DNA of 64,000 nucleotides, taken from NCBI GenBank assembly GCA_963837945.1, contig CAWIQD010000022.1, positions 33,108 to 97,107 of the forward strand, given 5' to 3'. Source of the stretch: CAVUBL01 sp963837945 (GTDB taxonomy: Bacteria; Acidobacteriota; Thermoanaerobaculia; Multivoradales; DATKCC01). The position numbers and the translations under genes are program-made. Positions 61,110 to 64,000 of the stretch are shown piece after piece. The notes below the pieces were generated by a model. That model worked only from the letters and a program-made list of their open reading frames with translations, made no database searches and was not told the DNA's origin. Position 1 is the stretch's first letter. Every line of letters starts with the position of its first letter.

Positions 61110-61439
61110 TCAGCCGAGCTCGAGCCAGCGGCGCAGGGCGTCTTCCGTGGCTTCCAGCTCGCCTTCGTCGCAGCGGCCGATCTCGTCGCCGATCGCCGTG
61201 CGCGGGACGGAAATGATCTTGTCCACCATGACCTGGGAGGCGGCGCGCAGACCCGTGCGCCCGCCCGGCGGCAAGGGAATCCGGAAGAGGGGAGCGTCGA
61301 CGCAGTCCGAGGTGATGGGGCAGATCGTCACGCTCCGATGCATGGGGTTGAAGAGATCGGATTGGACGACCAGAGCCGGGCGGGGTTTCCCGGTGTAGGC
61401 GCCCTTCGCCGCCACGACCACGATGGCGCCGCGCTTCAC
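61110..61439 (-). CDS. mazF: MazF/PemK-family endoribonuclease toxin
   Basis: A 109-residue toxin: VKRGAIVVVAAKGAYTGKPR, PALVVQSDLFNPMHRSVTIC, PITSDCVDAPLFRIPLPPGG and LRAASQVMVDKIISVPRTAI cover the conserved MazF strands. GTG 61439 overlaps the stop of the antitoxin gene (GTGA). It is the second MazF-type module in the window and differs clearly from the first (55926-56279), so they are not a recent duplication. Confidence 0.9.
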   Translation of the reverse strand: MKRGAIVVVAAKGAYTGKPRPALVVQSDLFNPMHRSVTICPITSDCVDAPLFRIPLPPGGRTGLRAASQVMVDKIISVPRTAIGDEIGRCDEGELEATEDALRRWLELG

Positions 61440-61711
61440 TCCCAGCCCCGAGTGTCGGCGGCGTGCTCCAAGAGATCGAGTGTCTCGCGCTCGGAGGGCC
61501 GCTCGGCCACCAGGAGCGATTGGCGGCGGGCCTCCTCGGCGAGCGTCGGGACTCCTTCGTCGCCGGCCAGGCCGGAGGCGAGGATCTCTCGGACCAGCTC
61601 ACTCTTGGTCGTATGCCGGCGCCGCGCCTCACGGCTGAGGGACCGGGCAAGGCCGGCATCGATCCGGAGCGTCAAGACGGAGGAGGCCTCTGCCGAGCGC
61701 TTCATTGTCAT
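61436..61711 (-). CDS. RHH-type antitoxin of the second MazF module
   Basis: A 91-residue protein with a ribbon-helix-helix start (EASSVLTLRIDAGLARSLSR, HTTKSELVREILASGLAG) and a C-terminal arm (EEARRQSLLVAERPSERETL) that would bind the toxin. ATG 61711 lies inside a perfect palindrome that probably is its own operator. An ATG at 61705 is a possible alternative start. Confidence 0.8.
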   Translation of the reverse strand: MTMKRSAEASSVLTLRIDAGLARSLSREARRRHTTKSELVREILASGLAGDEGVPTLAEEARRQSLLVAERPSERETLDLLEHAADTRGWE

Positions 61712-61723
61712 ACTGTATGACAA
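61705..61723. promoter_or_regulatory. Palindromic operator of the RHH/MazF module
   Basis: TTGTCATAC-T-GTATGACAA is a perfect 9-bp inverted repeat around one base. It covers the antitoxin start codon (61709-61711). RHH antitoxins bind such sites to repress their own operon, so this is the likely operator. The TATGACA part could also overlap a -10 box of a short-leader transcript. Confidence 0.65.
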
Positions 61724-61834
61724 GCAATGGGCGTCGGTCAAGTGCCTCCGGTCGGCGGCAGGGCAGCTTGGTGTAGCCTTCGAGCGCGGGCCTCGCGGCG
61801 GATCGCGGGGCGTTAGGCGCAACGAGGGGAAACG

Positions 61835-62038
61835 TTGAGTCCATCGCTGCTTCTTTGGGGTGTACTGTTCGGCGGAGTCGGGCTCGGCTTCTTCGTCTAC
61901 GGCAAGAAGCAGCAGTCCGTCGTTCCGCTCCTCTGCGGGGTCGCCCTCATGGCAGTTCCGTATTTCATCTCGAACACAATTCTTCTCGTGATCGTCGGTG
62001 TCGCGCTCGCGGCGATTCCGTACTTCGTCAGGGATTGA
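61835..62038 (+). CDS. Small two-helix membrane protein, 67 residues
   Basis: TTG 61835 follows GAGGGG with a 5-base gap. The product consists of two hydrophobic hairpins (LLLWGVLFGGVGLGFFVYG and LLCGVALMAVPYFISN, then ILLVIVGVALAAIPYFV) with a GKKQQ turn. The internal repeat (GVALMAVPYF / GVALAAIPYF) is striking. No family is recognised. It is placed between two toxin-antitoxin modules. Confidence 0.55.
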   Translation: MSPSLLLWGVLFGGVGLGFFVYGKKQQSVVPLLCGVALMAVPYFISNTILLVIVGVALAAIPYFVRD

Positions 62039-62080
62039 CGAGGTCGACGCCTCGGCGTCCGGCTTACCCGCAGCCGGCCG

Positions 62081-62512
62081 TTACCGCCGATCCTGCTTCT
62101 GGACCCAGCCCGCGATCTCTCGGCTGAAGCGCTCCAGGTCGTCCAGGCCCGAGGAGGCGGCGCGGAGGACGAGCTCGGGGTCGGCCTGGGCGTAGACGTG
62201 GGCGACGATGTTTCTCAGGCCGGTGGCCCGGGCCAGGGCCTGGCCGGTCGCCTCGGCGATCACGCCGTGGTCGTGGAGGCGGTGGAAGGCATCGGCCAGG
62301 TCCTTGGCCGGGGGCCAGCCTTCGTCCGCGATCAGGTGGCTGGCGATGTCGGTGCACGCCTGGACCGCGAGCATCAGGTTGAAGCAGACGAGGTCGAGGA
62401 CGTCCCGGTCGTCGGCGAGGGCTTGGGCATCCGGGGGGCGATGGCTGCGGACCCGGTCGACCCGGTCGGCCAGCTCGGCGAGCTTCGCCGCGATGACGTC
62501 GCCGTCAACCAT
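62081..62512 (-). CDS. hepT: HepT-family HEPN toxin (DUF86)
   Basis: A 143-residue all-helical protein with the HEPN RNase motif RNIVAHVY (R-x4-H-x-Y) near residue 103. Helices before it (DLVCFNLMLAVQACTDIASH) match DUF86. HepT is the toxin of MNT-HEPN modules and cleaves RNA; its partner MntA inactivates it by adding AMP to the Tyr of this motif. It overlaps the mntA gene by 8 bases. Confidence 0.9.
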   Translation of the reverse strand: MVDGDVIAAKLAELADRVDRVRSHRPPDAQALADDRDVLDLVCFNLMLAVQACTDIASHLIADEGWPPAKDLADAFHRLHDHGVIAEATGQALARATGLRNIVAHVYAQADPELVLRAASSGLDDLERFSREIAGWVQKQDRR

Positions 62513-62936
62513 CGGCGCCTCCCGCCCGTTCGGTCGCCAGGTGATCGAGGTACCCGTCGCGCATCCGTTCGTACGCGGGGCGGTCGAGGGAGAGCTGGAG
62601 GAGGGCGCGGGTGCGGAACTCGGCCTCGGCATGGGGCTCGGCCTCGTAGATCGCGAGGCCATCCCGGTTGAGGGCGTTGAGCAGGGGGTAGCCGAGGCTC
62701 CGGCCCGGCGTGATGTCCACGACGTCCGCGTCGAGGCCCGTGGCCCGGCGGAGCTCCGCCATCAGGTCCAGGCGGTCGAGCCCCACGCCACGGAACAGCT
62801 CGATCGCGAGGTCGAGGTCGGCCTCCGGTCCCGCCGCGCCCCGGGCCCGGGAGCCGAAGAGGAGAGCGACGCGCACTTCCGGATGGCGCTCGAGCACCGA
62901 GCGGATGGCATCGAGGAGTTGTCGGTCGAGGGACAT
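62505..62936 (-). CDS. mntA: MntA-family minimal nucleotidyltransferase antitoxin
   Basis: A 143-residue protein with the nucleotidyltransferase motif GSRARG followed ten residues after the Ser by DLD (GS-x10-DxD), near 28-42, and a later DADVVDI giving the third acid. MntA transfers AMP to HepT and so neutralises it. ATG 62936 has TATACT only 7 bases upstream (62944-62949 on the minus strand), so the transcript may be leaderless. The 8-base overlap with hepT fixes the operon. Confidence 0.9.
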   Translation of the reverse strand: MSLDRQLLDAIRSVLERHPEVRVALLFGSRARGAAGPEADLDLAIELFRGVGLDRLDLMAELRRATGLDADVVDITPGRSLGYPLLNALNRDGLAIYEAEPHAEAEFRTRALLQLSLDRPAYERMRDGYLDHLATERAGGADG

Positions 62937-63111
62937 CGCAGGCAGTATAGCCGCGAGCGAGACCACGGCTCCGGGGGCGCGCCAGGCCGGCACCTGTCGA
63001 GCTCGACGGTGCCCGCTCGTCGATGAGGTGGAGCGGCAAGACATGGCCCGGCGAGCGGCTCGGGTTTGGAAGGGACGCCGATGATCGAAGGGGCTCTTCG
63101 CGCCCACTGCG

Positions 63112-63209
63112 GCTACGGTTCGGCTGTCCGCGCCGCCGGTGGGCGCCTCGAGGGCCAGGACGATGGTTTCGTCGGGCTCCACCACGTCATCGCCGAGCAC
63201 GGTCAGCTC
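63112..63209 (-). pseudogene. Possible fragment of a Calx-beta domain gene
   Basis: In the 345-base gap between mntA and the next module, the minus strand reads ELTVLGDDVVEPDETIVLAL, then EAPTGGADSRTVAA. This is the typical end of a Calx-beta repeat (V..D.VVEPDETI.L.L..PTGG). There is no start, stop or neighbouring repeat, so it can only be a relic. The rest of the gap shows no gene. Confidence 0.35.
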
Positions 63210-63281
63210 GGGTGCTCGGCCGCTGCATCGGGTATCCAGCGCAGAATGCTTACGGCACAGGACCCGTGCTACACTTATCCC

Positions 63282-63536
63282 GTGGCGAATCTCACGCTGA
63301 CCATCGACGAAGGGACCCTGAAGAGGGCGCGGATTCGCGCGCTGGAGCAAGGCACGTCGGTCAACGCGGTCGTGAGGACGTTTCTGGACTCCTACGGAGG
63401 CGTCGAGGACGAACGCCGGGCTCTGCGGCGGTTCGTGGAGATCGCCGAGGGCTCCGATTCCGGCGTTCGCGGCAAGGGGCGAGGCTGGACACGCGAGGAC
63501 CTCTACGAAGAGCGGCTCCGATGGCCGCGTTCGTAG
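63282..63536 (+). CDS. VapB-like antitoxin of a PIN module
   Basis: An 84-residue protein starting at GTG 63282. ANLTLTIDEGTLKRARIRAL and EQGTSVNAVVRTFLDSYGGV form a ribbon-helix-helix fold, followed by an acidic/basic tail (RRFVEIAEGSDSG, WTREDLYEERLRW). TACACT at 63270-63275, six bases upstream of the start, could be the -10 box of a leaderless transcript. It overlaps the PIN toxin gene by 14 bases. Confidence 0.8.
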   Translation: MANLTLTIDEGTLKRARIRALEQGTSVNAVVRTFLDSYGGVEDERRALRRFVEIAEGSDSGVRGKGRGWTREDLYEERLRWPRS

Positions 63537-63944
63537 ACACGAACGTCGCCGTCTACGTCTACGATCACGGATCGGCGGATCGGCGCGCACGCGCGGTCGA
63601 GCTCTTCCGGTCGCCTCCCGACCGGCTCGTCGTCTCCACCCAGGTGCTTTCGGAGTTCTACTGGACGGTCACCCGGAAGCTCGACCCGCCACTCGCCGTC
63701 GACCGGGCCCTGGCGGCGTGCGGGAGCTGCCGCCCTCCCGGTCGTGGCGGTCGATCGCGAGCTGGTGCTGTCCGCGGTCGACACGGCCACCCGGCAGCAG
63801 CTCGCTCTCTGGGATGCCTTGATCGTCGAGGCCGCGGTGCGAGGCGGCTGCCAGCGTCTCTTCACCGAGGACCTCAACCACGGGCAGGAAATCCGCGGCG
63901 TCGTGGTCGAGAACCCGTTCCGGCCTGCGAGTCGGCCCGGGTGA
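63523..63944 (+). CDS. PIN-domain RNase toxin, VapC type (two one-base deletions)
   Basis: From ATG 63523 the product reads AAFVDTNVAVYVYDHGSADR (first catalytic Asp), then STQVLSEFYWTVTRKLDPP (Glu). Near 63715-63730 two Gs appear to be missing (expected VREL then AALPVVAVDRELV). After that the frame gives ALWDALIVEAAVRGGCQRLF and TEDLNHGQEIRG with the remaining acids. Repaired, it would be about 141 residues, normal for VapC. VapC toxins cut tRNA or rRNA. Both losses are in G runs, which favours sequencing error. Confidence 0.75.
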
Positions 63945-64000
63945 CGCAGAGCGTCGGGCCGCCCGCAAGAGCGCCACCGCCGCTGCGGCGGCCCAGCGCG

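Noticed and set aside
61812..61818. Third attC site ending in GTTAGGC
   Set aside because: No matching left core or complementary arm was found upstream, so the heptamer alone is not enough.

Overview
The window is GC-rich throughout and looks like a chromosomal segment of a Gram-negative, respiring bacterium, most likely an Acidobacteriota member. The best taxonomic hints are a 1041-residue secreted VWA protein of the acidobacterial 'VWFA-related' type (48842-51967), four multiheme cytochromes c, and a bacterial Dnmt2-type methyltransferase. The phylum is an inference, because there is no rRNA or other marker in the window. I saw no tRNA or rRNA gene and no CRISPR array.

Left part (1-12.5 kb). 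A porin, a periplasmic FMN-binding protein and a small b-type cytochrome-like membrane protein overlap as an operon. A zinc-ribbon adenylate cyclase/ATPase/TPR regulator and a methyltransferase follow, both with broken frames. On the minus strand lies a group reading solute-binding protein > NTF2-like protein > YcaO > TfuA, the YcaO/TfuA pair known for installing thioamides or azolines in peptides. The middle-left part (12.5-20.6 kb) holds aceK and the three subunits of a 4-hydroxybenzoyl-CoA reductase-like molybdoenzyme. Those subunits are separated by an opposite-strand gene and a secreted protein gene.

Core (20.6-38 kb). After a secreted M36 protease come two minus-strand respiratory operons. 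One (31.3>24.7 kb) encodes an 11-heme cytochrome fused to a di-heme cytochrome b (CbcL-like), a NapC/NirT-type quinol dehydrogenase (ImcH-like), a decaheme DmsE-like cytochrome and an MtrB/PioB-type barrel, closed by a strong terminator. Together they could carry electrons from quinol through the periplasm and across the outer membrane. The other (37.9>34.4 kb) is a Rieske/cytochrome b complex whose third subunit is an 11-heme cytochrome c. A repeat-rich gap (33.6-34.4 kb) separates them.

Right-middle (38-55.5 kb). Housekeeping and envelope genes: YjbQ, Dnmt2-like MTase, glycine-zipper lipoprotein, a tandem pair of M14 carboxypeptidases (the first without metal ligands), subtilase, geranylgeranyl-reductase-type flavoprotein, VWA protein, alpha/beta hydrolase and a class A PBP.

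Right end (55.5-64 kb) is an accessory island: five toxin-antitoxin modules or remnants, two integron attC sites flanking a cassette gene but no integrase, an internally deleted ISL3-type element that truncates a PIN gene, and tandem palindromic repeats. A palindromic repeat family with the core GAAGCGGCCGAGCTC...CTCGGCC occurs in about eleven intergenic copies.

Many frames are broken by single-base indels (cyclase, methyltransferase, TfuA, binding protein, M36 protease, 11-heme cytochrome, one RHH antitoxin, one PIN toxin). Several fall in C or G runs, so assembly error is as likely as real decay. Such genes are given as one feature spanning the frames.
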